Assembly (NCBI RefSeq): GCF_003043455.1
Contig: NZ_PZGG01000025.1
Span: 1 to 34,552, forward strand
DNA length: 34,552 nucleotides
Source: Staphylococcus simulans
GTDB taxonomy: Bacteria > Bacillota > Bacilli > Staphylococcales > Staphylococcaceae
Direction of reading: 5' to 3'
Numbering within the stretch: the first letter of the stretch is position 1; every line of letters starts with the position of its first letter. Shown here in pieces: positions 1 through 8,091 of the stretch. The notes beneath the pieces are model-generated. The model saw nothing but the letters and a program-made list of their open reading frames with translations. It did not search any database and was not told the origin of the DNA. A program made the translations under genes and the position numbers.

Positions 1-37
1 ATTTATAACTTCGTTAAATAGTTACAAAGTCATTACG

Positions 38-100
38 CTAAGACGGCTGAACTCCAGCAAAATAAGGCATACGATGTAGATATTTCAAAGATTTTTTCAT
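38..100 (-). CDS. possible 20-residue basic peptide
   Basis: A short reading frame starts with ATG at 100 and stops with TAG at 38-40. It encodes a peptide that begins MKKSLKYLHR and ends GVQPS. A good ribosome site (AAGGAGAGGCGG) ends about 8 nt before the ATG. The peptide is basic at the N terminus and has no clear membrane segment or amphipathic PSM-like pattern. The frame meets another stop soon after the first, so it does not look like the start of a larger broken gene. The window edge is close, so context is missing. It could be a small peptide or a chance frame behind a chance Shine-Dalgarno. Confidence 0.25.
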   Translation of the reverse strand: MKKSLKYLHRMPYFAGVQPS

Positions 101-281
101 AGTTGATACCGCCTCTCCTTATATTTAAACACTGAAGCACTCACTAGTTCTCTAGATATTTATTAATATAATTATACTACGGTGCAATTCTTAATTCTAT
201 ATCTAACTTGAATATTTACTTTACTATTTAGGTAAAATAATTGTCATCATTTTTTACAAATTTGAGTAGAACATGGTAAAT

Positions 282-338
282 AAAAAAACAATCTCCCTAA
301 TTCCGTGCGGATCATTCCACACTAATTAAAGAGATTGT
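282..338 (-). terminator. intrinsic terminator of the protease gene
   Basis: Read on the minus strand, arms ACAATCTCTTTAATT and AATTAGGGAGATTGT form a 15-bp stem with two G-U pairs, followed by a run of seven T. It lies just downstream of the protease stop codon. Confidence 0.9.
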
Positions 339-347
339 ATTTAAGAT

Positions 348-1181
348 TTATCTAATATGACTTCTCACAAAGTTTCCTGTTGATCCATTTAAAGCTTCTC
401 CGCCTGCCATTTCAACTTTGGCGTAATTATAAGGTGATGTACCCCATAGGTTATAGCCGTATGTGCGTAATCCATAGATACGATAGTTACCATCAACCAT
501 GACTGAACCTGAAGCACCTGCACGGAATTTATCTTTAGTTTGTAGTTCTGTGCCATTTGAAGATTTTTGTATAAATTTTAATTTACTCCAGTATGATTTA
601 GTATTATCTCCATTTTGCCATGGATAGCCCACTGAATAGAGATTGCGATTATAAGTTAAGTTGTTAATTTGAGTATTCGACGCAAGAGGTAATGCTTGTG
701 TGTAGTTTGTCAGCTTTTCTTTTGTGTAGACTAATGCGATATCGGCTTGAGGTACTTTAACCACTTTCGTTGCGTGGAAAGTATAAGTTTTTGCCTTGCC
801 ATCACGGTTTAAATCAAACGTAATATATTTAGGGTTAGCTGCCGCACCTTTAGCATCATCTATCACATGTGCATTAGTAATGACAGTATAAGGTCCTATA
901 ACTGTCCCTGTCCCCATACTATCTTTACCTCTGCCTTTCCAACCATCTTTGTTGCTAATACGTCCTACCGCTTTATATTTTCCTTTATATGCATTTGCGA
1001 TGTGTTTAATTTGTACATCATTATTAGAAATACGCTTTGTTTTAGGATAAGCTTTAGACGCATTATAATCCGTCATTCCATTATAATAATAGCTACCTGC
1101 TGCTAAAGTTTCTGTATTTGTTAAAGTTAAACCAGCCACAACCGCAAGTGATACAACTGTGCTTTTGAATATATGTTTCAT
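348..1181 (-). CDS. secreted trypsin-like serine protease (V8/exfoliatin family)
   Basis: A 277-residue extracellular endopeptidase of the S1B type (glutamyl endopeptidase, Spl and exfoliative toxin relatives). Residues 1-28 form a signal peptide with a basic start, a hydrophobic core and an AA-type cleavage site. The catalytic triad is visible: His105 in TNAHV, Asp147 in ADIAL and Ser224 in GASGS. The segment before the protease core is short, so any propeptide is small. The region after Ser224 (VMVDGNYRIYGLRTYG) lacks the IHWGG-like strand that supplies the specificity histidine of V8, so cleavage after Glu should not be assumed. The ATG is preceded by AAGGGG at normal spacing. It is monocistronic with its own terminator. 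The family is secure; the substrate is unknown. Confidence 0.9.
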   Translation of the reverse strand: MKHIFKSTVVSLAVVAGLTLTNTETLAAGSYYYNGMTDYNASKAYPKTKRISNNDVQIKHIANAYKGKYKAVGRISNKDGWKGRGKDSMGTGTVIGPYTVITNAHVIDDAKGAAANPKYITFDLNRDGKAKTYTFHATKVVKVPQADIALVYTKEKLTNYTQALPLASNTQINNLTYNRNLYSVGYPWQNGDNTKSYWSKLKFIQKSSNGTELQTKDKFRAGASGSVMVDGNYRIYGLRTYGYNLWGTSPYNYAKVEMAGGEALNGSTGNFVRSHIR

Positions 1182-1408
1182 GTATATCCCCTTATGTTTT
1201 TTCTCATTGTATCACACATATTGAAGGCTGTATTTGCTTGTTTCAATAGTCTTACTTGTAAGCAGTAAAACCTACAATGAAAGCGATTCGCTATTGCATT
1301 TTTAATGTAAGTGATTTATGATGTGTTTGTATATAGAAGGAAGTTATATTTCAAGAATGAAAAGTCAGTCCAATACGTTAACGCCTCGCTACACGATTAG
1401 TTAAAGTA

Positions 1409-1437
1409 TTGAATATGATGACTTCCTGAAATACTAT
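1409..1437 (+). promoter_or_regulatory. promoter of the thi operon
   Basis: TTGAAT, a 17-nt spacer, then TACTAT. The predicted start, near 1444, lies just before the TPP aptamer, as expected for a riboswitch leader. Confidence 0.6.
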
Positions 1438-1459
1438 GAATTAAATAATTTCAATAAGT

Positions 1460-1554
1460 CCACTGGAAGTGCCTGTTCCTACAGGCTGAGATTCTTATTT
1501 ATGATAAGGAAATTCTTGGAACCTGATCTAGTTTATACTAGCGTAGGAAAGTGG
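1460..1554 (+). promoter_or_regulatory. TPP riboswitch (THI element)
   Basis: The conserved aptamer blocks appear in order: GGAAGTGC, GGCTGAGA, GGAACCTGATC, then ACTAGCGTAGGAAA closing with GTGG against CCAC. It sits in the leader of the thiazole synthesis genes and is followed by an intrinsic terminator, so thiamine pyrophosphate binding is expected to stop transcription. Confidence 0.95.
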
Positions 1555-1572
1555 CGTATTGTACGTTTAATG

Positions 1573-1604
1573 CGCTATTTTCTTATATGGAAATAGCGTT
1601 TTTT
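1573..1604 (+). terminator. riboswitch expression-platform terminator
   Basis: CGCTATTTTC pairs with GGAAATAGCG and is followed by six T. It lies between the TPP aptamer and tenI, so it is the likely regulated terminator rather than an end of operon. Confidence 0.85.
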
Positions 1605-1650
1605 ATTTCGCTTTTCTTGCGGCTTATTGATTAAAGAAGGTGAATCCATC

Positions 1651-2223
1651 ATGTGGGTAGCGATTACGCCATATGAACTCACAGAAACAACCATAGCTCA
1701 ATATGTTGAAGTAGCGCCTGTGATTGACTGCTTAATTGTACGTACTGACCAAGCAACTCAAGCTACAGATATTCAGCACTTATTAGATGCTGGATTCCCT
1801 CAAGCTAAAATCACTGCGCATTCCAATATAAAACTATTTGAAAATTTTGATTTAAAGCGTATTCATTTTAAAGAAATGGATGAGCGTGCCTTTGATTTCA
1901 AAAGTAAGTATCCACATGCATGTGTGAGCATGTCTACACATCATAAAGATACAATTCAATCTGCTAAAAATCATCACTTAGATTTTGTGTTATTCGGTCA
2001 TCTTTTCGAGACCGGTTCTAAACCAGGTTTACCGCCACGTACACCATCTGAAATATCAGATGCCTTACAAGTAGATATGCCTGTCATCGCACTTGGCGGT
2101 ATTAATGAAGCTACCTTAACACAAGTGCCGCATGGTTTTAGTGGGATCGCAGCCATTTCTTTCTTCTTACAACATGATTTACAAACACTTCGCACCCTCA
2201 AGGAAGGTGAACAATATGTATGA
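1651..2223 (+). CDS. tenI: thiazole tautomerase TenI
   Basis: A 190-residue TIM-barrel protein of the ThiE/TenI family. In the thiazole branch TenI aromatises the ThiG product to the carboxylated thiazole phosphate. The order of segments fits the family: an N-terminal WVAITPYEL strand, FGHLFETGSKPGLPPR in the phosphate-loop region, and a C-terminal IALGGINEATL strand and GIAAISFF. The ATG at 1651 is chosen because AGAAGGTG ends 8 nt upstream; the in-frame TTG at 1627 has no such site. It is the first gene of the operon behind the riboswitch and overlaps thiO by 8 nt. ThiE is the close alternative, but the neighbourhood (thiO, S, G, F) favours TenI. Confidence 0.88.
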   Translation: MWVAITPYELTETTIAQYVEVAPVIDCLIVRTDQATQATDIQHLLDAGFPQAKITAHSNIKLFENFDLKRIHFKEMDERAFDFKSKYPHACVSMSTHHKDTIQSAKNHHLDFVLFGHLFETGSKPGLPPRTPSEISDALQVDMPVIALGGINEATLTQVPHGFSGIAAISFFLQHDLQTLRTLKEGEQYV

Positions 2224-3349
2224 TTTAGCCATTATCGGTGCAGGCGTCATCGGAATGTCTATCGCAAGACATTTAAAAGACAGTGGTTTATCTATCGCAT
2301 TAATCGACCGTGATATTGAAGGCAAACATGCCTCTTATAAAGCAGGCGGTATGTTAGGTGCACAAAATGAATTTAAAGAGGACAGCCCCCTCTTTCGTTT
2401 AGCTCTTACGTCCCGTGCTAAGTTCAACACGTTAAGTACAGACTTACTTGCAGAAACAGGCATTGATATTCAATATCAACAAAACGGCTTAATAAAGTTA
2501 GCCACTCAAGCAGAAGATGTCCCATCATTGAAACAACAATATGCATTTCTTCATTCACATGATGAGGATGTTCAAGATTTATCAGAGACTGATTTAGCAT
2601 TACTGACAAATCATTTAGTTAAAGGGACAGAAGCCATGATATTTGTACCACATGATCATCAAATCAACGCCAATCATTATACTAAGGCGCTTCATGCTTC
2701 ACTAGAAAACGCACCGAATATTGATCGATTTACGCACACAAACGTAACCGCAATTCATCGTGTCGGTGAAGGTTATGATATTGAAGCAGAGCGCAACGGA
2801 CGTCGCACTTTAACGAAAGCACATAAAGTAATTGAAGCCACAGGTGCTTGGGCTGGCAATGCCTCAGAACAACCAGACATTCAAGAAGCAGTCAGCGGGG
2901 TTAAAGGCGAAGTCTTACTTGTAGAAAATGAAGACTTGGATTTAAAACAAACGTTATTTATGACCAATGGTTGTTATATCGTACCTAAACCTCCGCATCG
3001 TTTCTTAATCGGCGCAACAAGCTACTTCGATGATTACTCTGTCGGTGTGTCTGAACAAGGTAAAACATGGTTATTAGAAGAAGCAATTAAACGTGTGCCT
3101 GAACTTGCGAGCAGTAAAGAACTCAAATACTGGTCAGGTATTCGTCCTTGGACCAAAGAAGAACAACCGATTATGGATGAAGTTCAAGAAGGCTTATGGA
3201 TTATAACTGGCCATTACCGTAATGGTATTTTACTCTCACCTGTTATTGGTGAATTATTGGCCGAATGGGTTGCGACTGGACATCGTCCACAAGCACTCGA
3301 ACCCTTTCAATTTGAATTAAGGAGGGAGAAACATGAAGTGCATCATTAA
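2216..3349 (+). CDS. thiO: glycine oxidase ThiO
   Basis: A 377-residue flavoprotein that oxidises glycine to the imine used by ThiG to build the thiazole ring. The N terminus holds the FAD dinucleotide fold (GAGVIGMSIARHL, residues 8-20). GGMLGAQNE follows, and near the C terminus IRPWTKEEQPIMDE and ITGHYRNGILLSP are typical of the DAAO/glycine oxidase family. The start at 2216 has an AAGGAAGGTG site inside the tenI end; a longer frame from 2132 is only upstream read-through inside tenI. Its stop overlaps thiS. Coupled translation with tenI and thiS is likely. Confidence 0.94.
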   Translation: MYDLAIIGAGVIGMSIARHLKDSGLSIALIDRDIEGKHASYKAGGMLGAQNEFKEDSPLFRLALTSRAKFNTLSTDLLAETGIDIQYQQNGLIKLATQAEDVPSLKQQYAFLHSHDEDVQDLSETDLALLTNHLVKGTEAMIFVPHDHQINANHYTKALHASLENAPNIDRFTHTNVTAIHRVGEGYDIEAERNGRRTLTKAHKVIEATGAWAGNASEQPDIQEAVSGVKGEVLLVENEDLDLKQTLFMTNGCYIVPKPPHRFLIGATSYFDDYSVGVSEQGKTWLLEEAIKRVPELASSKELKYWSGIRPWTKEEQPIMDEVQEGLWIITGHYRNGILLSPVIGELLAEWVATGHRPQALEPFQFELRREKHEVHH

Positions 3350-3533
3350 TGGTGATCCGTTCACATTCGATTCTGAAGTGACAATTCAAGATATTTTAGA
3401 TCATTTAGAACTCGACAAAAAACGTGTCATCGCAGAACATAACCAAAACTTAATACAACGTGAAGACTTCGCAAACCAAATCGTACGCGAAGATGATCGT
3501 TTAGAACTATTAGAATTTGTTGGAGGCGGATAA
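3333..3533 (+). CDS. thiS: sulfur carrier protein ThiS
   Basis: A 66-residue ubiquitin-fold protein that carries sulfur as a C-terminal thiocarboxylate. The C terminus reads LEFVGGG, the diglycine tail adenylylated by ThiF. ThiO and ThiS overlap by 17 nt, and AGGAGGGAG just before the ATG lies in the thiO end. A length of 66 is normal for the family. Confidence 0.95.
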   Translation: MKCIINGDPFTFDSEVTIQDILDHLELDKKRVIAEHNQNLIQREDFANQIVREDDRLELLEFVGGG

Positions 3534-3534
3534 T

Positions 3535-4302
3535 ATGTTAAAAATTGGACCTTATGAAATGGAATCAAGATTATTACTCGGTACAGGAAAGTTTGAAAAT
3601 GAAGATGTACAAACGAAAGCTATCGAAGCTTCAGGTACAAACGTACTGACATTTGCGGTACGTCGTATGAATCTATATGACAAAAACTTACCGAACCCAT
3701 TAGCTAACGTTAACTTAAAAGACTTTGTTACTTTCCCTAATACAGCTGGTGCGAAAACAGTTGAAGAAGCAGTTCGTATCGCAGAAATCGCAAAACACGC
3801 AGGTGTTTGCGACATGATTAAAGTCGAAATTATCGGTGATGATGAAACATTATTACCTGATCCGATTGCGACGTACGAAACATGTAAAATCTTATTAGAA
3901 CGCGGCTATATTGTATGTCCTTATATTTCTGAAGACCCAGTATTAGCGAAACGTTTAGAAGAATTAGGTGTACATGCGGTAATGCCTTTAGCTTCACCTA
4001 TCGGTACAGGCCGCGGAATCAACAATCCATTAAACCTAAGCTATATTATTAAGAACTCCAATGTACCGATTATCGTCGATGCAGGTATTGGTTCAGCGAA
4101 AGATGCGGCACAAGCGATGGAACTTGGCGCAGATGGTATCTTATTAAACTCTGCTGTATCACGTGCCAAAGACCCAGTGAAAATGGCAGAAGCAATGAAA
4201 CTTGGTGTTGAAGCAGGTCGTTTAAGTTATGAAGCTGGCCGTATCCCAATTAAATATACTGCACAAGCATCAAGCCCTACTGAAGGTTTAGGATTCTTAT
4301 AA
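3535..4302 (+). CDS. thiG: thiazole synthase ThiG
   Basis: A 255-residue TIM-barrel enzyme that condenses 1-deoxy-D-xylulose 5-phosphate, the glycine imine and ThiS-thiocarboxylate. Lys96 in MIKVEIIGD is the Schiff-base lysine. GTGKF near the start, [12 protein letters not shown] and [13 protein letters not shown] are standard ThiG segments. The ATG at 3535 directly follows the thiS stop and uses GGAGGCGG, which encodes the ThiS glycine tail. The in-frame TTG at 3517 lies inside thiS and is not used. The stop overlaps thiF by one base. Confidence 0.96.
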   Translation: MLKIGPYEMESRLLLGTGKFENEDVQTKAIEASGTNVLTFAVRRMNLYDKNLPNPLANVNLKDFVTFPNTAGAKTVEEAVRIAEIAKHAGVCDMIKVEIIGDDETLLPDPIATYETCKILLERGYIVCPYISEDPVLAKRLEELGVHAVMPLASPIGTGRGINNPLNLSYIIKNSNVPIIVDAGIGSAKDAAQAMELGADGILLNSAVSRAKDPVKMAEAMKLGVEAGRLSYEAGRIPIKYTAQASSPTEGLGFL

Positions 4303-5330
4303 TGCCTACACCCTCAGAAACACCTGATTTCAATGAACGCTATAGCCGTCAAACACGCTTTGCGCCTTTTGGTGCACAAGGTCAACACAACTTGGAACAC
4401 ACCCATGTATTAGTCATGGGTGCGGGTGCTCTTGGCAGTCATATAGCTGAACAACTTGTACGCATGGGCATCGGTAAATTAACCATCGTCGATATGGATA
4501 TTGTTGAATTAACCAACCTTCATCGCCAAGCACTTTATGATGAAACAGATGTCACAGAAATGCGTCCAAAAGTCTATGCATTAGCGGATAAACTAAAAGT
4601 TATTAACTCTAATGTTGAAGTAGATCCTATCTATGAGGAAATCACTTCAACAAATATTGAAACAATGATACAAGATATCAATCCAGATATTTTATTAGAC
4701 GGGATGGACCATTTTGCGATTCGTTTCTTATTTAATGAAGTGTGTCATAAATTGGACTTGCCTTGGATTTATGGTGCAGCTGTCGGAGGTAAAGGTTCTG
4801 TGTATGCGATTGATTATACAGGTCCTTGTTTACGTTGTTTCATGGAAGAAACACCTGAAACTGCAGAAAGTTGCGCAATTAATGGTGTCATTCCACCTGT
4901 CATTATGCAAGTCGTGAGTTATCAGATTGCGGAGTTGATGCGCTACGTCTCAGGCAAAGGCTTCTCTGGCAAACTCATTACGGTATCACCGTTTGAAGTT
5001 AAGCAACAATCTATGGATGTCAGCCGCTTCAAAAACCCTAATTGTACAGTCTGCGTCCAAGGTAATTATGAATATCTAGGGAAACGTCAATCAAATGTCA
5101 TTGAAGGCAGTTGCGGAGATACATTCGTCTTCCGCTTCAAACCTGACCACTTCGACAATGCAGACTTATTCCCTGGTCAAATCCTTAAAGCAAACCCTTA
5201 CGTCAAACTTTTAAATGTAGACGGCTATGAAGCCACACTCTTTAAAGACGGCCGCATGAATGTTCATCACATTGAAGATGAAGACACTGCAGAATCACTC
5301 TATCGTACTTTATTAAAAGCAGTAAAATAA
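4302..5330 (+). CDS. thiF: ThiS adenylyltransferase ThiF
   Basis: A 342-residue E1-like enzyme that adenylylates the ThiS C terminus. The nucleotide-binding loop GAGALG is at 40-45. The zinc-binding cysteines are Cys176/Cys179 (CLRC) and Cys248/Cys251 (CTVC). Cys191 in AESCAING is in the region of the cysteine that E. coli ThiF uses for ThiS acyl-disulfide formation. There is no rhodanese domain; the last 90 residues form a short C-terminal domain. It closes the operon (TAATG junction with thiG) and is followed by a terminator. MoeB/HesA homologues are the main alternative, ruled out by context. Confidence 0.93.
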   Translation: MPTPSETPDFNERYSRQTRFAPFGAQGQHNLEHTHVLVMGAGALGSHIAEQLVRMGIGKLTIVDMDIVELTNLHRQALYDETDVTEMRPKVYALADKLKVINSNVEVDPIYEEITSTNIETMIQDINPDILLDGMDHFAIRFLFNEVCHKLDLPWIYGAAVGGKGSVYAIDYTGPCLRCFMEETPETAESCAINGVIPPVIMQVVSYQIAELMRYVSGKGFSGKLITVSPFEVKQQSMDVSRFKNPNCTVCVQGNYEYLGKRQSNVIEGSCGDTFVFRFKPDHFDNADLFPGQILKANPYVKLLNVDGYEATLFKDGRMNVHHIEDEDTAESLYRTLLKAVK

Positions 5331-5346
5331 CAATGAAACCACACAA

Positions 5347-5386
5347 AAGAAGTGTACACCTAAAACGCGTGTATACTTCTTTTTTA
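5347..5386 (+). terminator. terminator of the thi operon
   Basis: AGAAGTGTACAC and GTGTATACTTCT form an 11-12 bp stem with one mismatch, followed by TTTTTT. Confidence 0.92.
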
Positions 5387-5514
5387 CTGAGCAATGTACT
5401 CATTTGTTATGAAACTTCAAATATTTAATCTCAATATTACTTCTAACTTACAAACAAGTTCTTTCATTTATTCAAAGCACTTTGCGATAATATTGTTAAA
5501 TAAGCAAAAATGAT

Positions 5515-5543
5515 TTGAGTTCACTTAACTTATAGAATACAAT
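5515..5543 (+). promoter_or_regulatory. promoter of argR
   Basis: TTGAGT, a 17-nt spacer, then TACAAT. The following TGTATAATTATTAA is AT-rich and weakly resembles an ARG-box half site, which would fit autoregulation, but the match is poor. Confidence 0.5.
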
Positions 5544-5578
5544 AATACTGTATAATTATTAATTTAAGGGATGAGGAT

Positions 5579-6031
5579 ATGGAGAGAGAGAAACGTCTTG
5601 ATTTAATTAAATTACTATTAAAGAATAACAAGATTTCTACAGTACGTGAGTTAGCTGAAATTATGGAAGAACAATACAATTTAATTTTCAGTATGACCAC
5701 AGTCGCAAAAGATTTACAACACTTAAGAGTGACGAAAGTTCCGAATGGCTCAGCCCCTTCTTATTACGTATTACCAGAAAAAAATGAAGCGAACAGCTTT
5801 CGTGAGGCATTCAAGAAATATCGCGATGATAGTATCAACTCTATTATCGTTAAAGACAGCTATATCCTAATTAAAACAGAACCGGGATTTGCCCGTACAA
5901 TCAATTACTGTATCGACCAAATGCAGCTGCCGCATGTTTTGGGCACAGTCAGCGGTAATGACGTCATTATGATGTTAATGAAATCAAATGAAGAAGCAGA
6001 ATACGTGAAATACTTATTGTTGAAACCTTGA
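5579..6031 (+). CDS. argR: arginine repressor (ArgR/AhrC family), divergent
   Basis: A 150-residue regulator of normal ArgR length. Residues 1-70 form the winged-helix DNA-binding domain and 80-150 the arginine-binding oligomerisation domain. Two usually conserved spots differ. The recognition helix reads TTVAKDLQHL where the family has TVSRDI-EL. The arginine pocket reads GTVSGNDVIM where the family has GTIAGDDTI, so the first Asp is Asn. It may have altered operator or effector affinity, as for an ArgR paralogue tied to the arginine deiminase genes nearby. The start has AAGGG 8 nt upstream. A terminator follows. Confidence 0.88.
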   Translation: MEREKRLDLIKLLLKNNKISTVRELAEIMEEQYNLIFSMTTVAKDLQHLRVTKVPNGSAPSYYVLPEKNEANSFREAFKKYRDDSINSIIVKDSYILIKTEPGFARTINYCIDQMQLPHVLGTVSGNDVIMMLMKSNEEAEYVKYLLLKP

Positions 6032-6061
6032 TGAGATGAATAAAGATAAATAAAAAGAGAG

Positions 6062-6111
6062 AAGCGACATGATTACTTTGATTAAAAGTAGGATGTCGCT
6101 TAATGTTTTTT
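6062..6111 (+). terminator. terminator of argR
   Basis: AAGCGACAT and ATGTCGCTT make a perfect 9-bp stem, with a T run after a 3-nt gap. The loop of about 22 nt is longer than usual. Confidence 0.75.
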
Positions 6112-6375
6112 ATTAGTCTAACATTTTCATTTCAGCTTACTACCTCGTTACCTACACTTTAATTCATTAACACCTAACATTTAGAATTAACGTTTCCATT
6201 TTGCGATCTCTCCTTAATTATAAACATTGCATTTTTGTGTACAGTTAGAAACAAAGTTAAATTTCACTTAATATTTTAGGTAACAATATTCTTCTATAAA
6301 AATTCTTTCTACATATTGCACAACCTAATAACTGTATATTACAATATAAGTAATTACAGTTAAGGAGACTACATC
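6112..6375. other. intergenic region upstream of the repeat protein
   Basis: AT-rich spacer with no convincing gene. On the minus strand, AAGGAGAG precedes an ATG at 6199, but the frame is only 10 codons long. The repeat-protein promoter occupies the right end. Confidence 0.5.
6316..6345 (+). promoter_or_regulatory. promoter of the repeat-rich exported protein
   Basis: TTGCAC, an 18-nt spacer, then TACAAT, about 30 nt before the start codon of the gene. Confidence 0.55.
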
Positions 6376-7827
6376 ATGAAAAAATCAAAGCAATCCATGA
6401 GATTATTTGACACACTGCCACTTAGATCTGAGACTAAAAATAGCTTCCATAAAAATAACAAATTATCTAAAGAACCAAATCGTATTCAAAAGTTAACTAT
6501 GAGTGCTGCAAGCATACTAATGTTATCCGGTATTGGTGCAAGCATTGCTTCAAACACATTTCTTTCTCAAGAAGCCGAAATGTCTGGTATATCACAATCT
6601 GATGTGAACCCATATAGAAATGTTGATTTTTCAAATCTGAACAATGCTCGTTATGCAAATGATTTATTAGCGAAAACTACGCAAAACAGCATTCAACATC
6701 AAGATATTGAATTATATCAAAATGTAGTGAAAATCAACGGATTTTTAGATAGCTTCACTATTAATAATAATAAATCTAATCGTTTACAAATGACATATCG
6801 TGTTTACAACGATATCCTTGCTCATAAAAATGATCCAGAAAACATTTTACGTTTAAAACTAGCACGTTCTTATCAATCTGAGCTAAAAGATGATATTTTA
6901 GAACAACATATTGATAAAACAATTACACAAGAAATGTACACACTTATCGCACAACAACAACAAACAACACCAGAAAATGTTAAGTCTAAAACAACACCTT
7001 TAACTGGTATAGAACTTCAAAATTTAGAAACTTATTTATATGGTAAATATTCAAAACAAGCAGTGAACAATAACAACGTTGTTTATCAACCTGTAGCACC
7101 AATTCAACAAGCTACTAAAGCAGTTGAACAACCAAAACCTGCAGTGAAACCAGAAACAACGAAAGCAGTTGAACAACCTAAACAACAAGTGAAACAAGAA
7201 ACACCGAAAGTTGTTGAACAACCTAAACAACAAGTGAAACAAGAAACACCGAAAGTTGTTGAACAACCTAAACAACAAGTGAAACAAGAAACACCGAAAG
7301 TTGTTGAACAACCTAAACAACAAGTAAAACAAGAAACACCGAAAGCAGTTGAACAACCTAAACAAGAAGTGAAAGCTGAAACACCTAAACAAGAAGTGAA
7401 AGCTGAAACACCTAAACAAGAAGTGAAAGCTGAAACACCTAAACAAGAAGTGAAAGCTGAAACACCTAAACAAGAAGTGAAAGCTGAAACACCTAAACAA
7501 GAAGTGAAAGCTGAAACACCTAAACAAGAAGTGAAAGCTGAAACACCTAAACAAGAAGTGAAAGCTGAAACACCTAAACAAGAAGTGAAAGCTGAAACAC
7601 CTAAGGTGCATAATAAATACGAAATCACATATGATAAAAATGGACGCATTATTAAAACAAAAGAATTTATGGCTACATTCAATGAAGCTGTGAATAAAAA
7701 ACCAAAAGACCGAACAAAAGAGGAACGCGACTTTTTATTTGAAGAAAATTATGATTGGTTATCACACGACCCAACGGCAAACGGTACAGTTGGTCACCGT
7801 ACAGTCGAACTAGATTGGGGTAATTAA
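6376..7827 (+). CDS. exported protein with Lys/Glu/Gln/Pro tandem repeats, function unknown
   Basis: A 483-residue protein I do not recognise. A 40-residue basic N-terminal extension precedes a hydrophobic stretch (about 41-62, SAASILMLSGIGASIAS), giving a long signal peptide or a membrane anchor. Residues 65-240 are a polar, probably helical domain. Then come 15-residue repeats (VEQPKQQVKQETP type, about 248-328) and nine identical KQEVKAETP units (329-409). The protein ends with a 74-residue acidic/basic domain containing YEITYDKNGRIIKTKEF and closing ELDWGN. There is no LPXTG motif. The repeats look like an extended spacer that displays the C-terminal domain beyond the wall. AAGGAG lies 8 nt before the ATG. 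It is monocistronic with its own promoter and terminator. Copy number of the repeats is likely to vary between strains. Confidence 0.75.
   Translation: MKKSKQSMRLFDTLPLRSETKNSFHKNNKLSKEPNRIQKLTMSAASILMLSGIGASIASNTFLSQEAEMSGISQSDVNPYRNVDFSNLNNARYANDLLAKTTQNSIQHQDIELYQNVVKINGFLDSFTINNNKSNRLQMTYRVYNDILAHKNDPENILRLKLARSYQSELKDDILEQHIDKTITQEMYTLIAQQQQTTPENVKSKTTPLTGIELQNLETYLYGKYSKQAVNNNNVVYQPVAPIQQATKAVEQPKPAVKPETTKAVEQPKQQVKQETPKVVEQPKQQVKQETPKVVEQPKQQVKQETPKVVEQPKQQVKQETPKAVEQPKQEVKAETPKQEVKAETPKQEVKAETPKQEVKAETPKQEVKAETPKQEVKAETPKQEVKAETPKQEVKAETPKQEVKAETPKVHNKYEITYDKNGRIIKTKEFMATFNEAVNKKPKDRTKEERDFLFEENYDWLSHDPTANGTVGHRTVELDWGN
7117..7359 (+). repeat. 45-nt tandem repeats (15 codons)
   Basis: A diverged first unit at 7117-7161, four near-identical units at 7162-7341, and a partial unit that runs into the 27-nt repeats. 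Each unit encodes a K-(A/V)-VEQPKQQVKQETP block. Confidence 0.9.
7360..7602 (+). repeat. 27-nt tandem repeats, nine copies
   Basis: Nine consecutive copies of a unit encoding KQEVKAETP, with essentially no base differences, which points to recent expansion. Because the unit is a multiple of three, the antisense frames also stay open; these are not genes. Confidence 0.95.
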
Positions 7828-7838
7828 ATAGAATAAAA

Positions 7839-7869
7839 AACACAGCACGGTCAAATGCTGTGTTTTTTT
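7839..7869 (+). terminator. terminator of the repeat-protein gene
   Basis: AACACAGCA and TGCTGTGTT form a perfect 9-bp stem followed by a T run. Confidence 0.92.
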
Positions 7870-7873
7870 GTAA

Positions 7874-7903
7874 TTGCGCACATGTTTCACTTTTGTGTAC
7901 AAT
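7874..7903 (+). promoter_or_regulatory. promoter of the two small genes
   Basis: TTGCGC, an 18-nt spacer, then TGTACAAT-type -10 (TACAAT at 7898-7903), 31 nt before the start codon. Confidence 0.6.
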
Positions 7904-7933
7904 AAAAGTATCTTAAGTTATGGAGGTTTTGCT

Positions 7934-8077
7934 ATGCAATTTAATGCTGAAGTTCAGTTAAACGAATCTGAACAATTACGAAAAGAAAGAGATGATAATT
8001 TACGTATTGCTGACTTGTTAAGAGAAGCCGCTACGTTGTTATCAAAACAAAGTGTCGAACAAACAAGCGGCGAATAA
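7934..8077 (+). CDS. 47-residue hypothetical protein
   Basis: A small soluble protein, highly charged, with a long amphipathic helix predicted over most of its length (ESEQLRKERDDNLRIADLLREAA). The start at 7934 is set by GGAGG 7 nt upstream; an in-frame ATG at 7874 lies in the promoter and has no ribosome site. It is followed after 14 nt by the next small gene, and both are closed by one terminator, so they form a two-gene unit. The promoter is strong-looking, which supports expression. I know no function for it. A helical partner for its neighbour is possible but only inferred. Confidence 0.6.
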   Translation: MQFNAEVQLNESEQLRKERDDNLRIADLLREAATLLSKQSVEQTSGE

Positions 8078-8091
8078 GGCGGGTGGTTTAA

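Noticed and set aside
1331..1431. Imperfect inverted repeat AGGAAGTTATATTTCAA / TTGAATATGATGACTTCCT
   Set aside because: Several mismatches over a wide loop upstream of the thi promoter; chance pairing in AT-rich DNA is likely.
6167..6199. 10-codon minus-strand frame after AAGGAGAG
   Set aside because: Too short to support as a gene and no further evidence beyond the ribosome-site-like sequence.
7051..7682. Long antisense frames across the tandem repeats
   Set aside because: They are open only because the 27-nt and 45-nt units are multiples of three; the products are low-complexity and lack ribosome sites.
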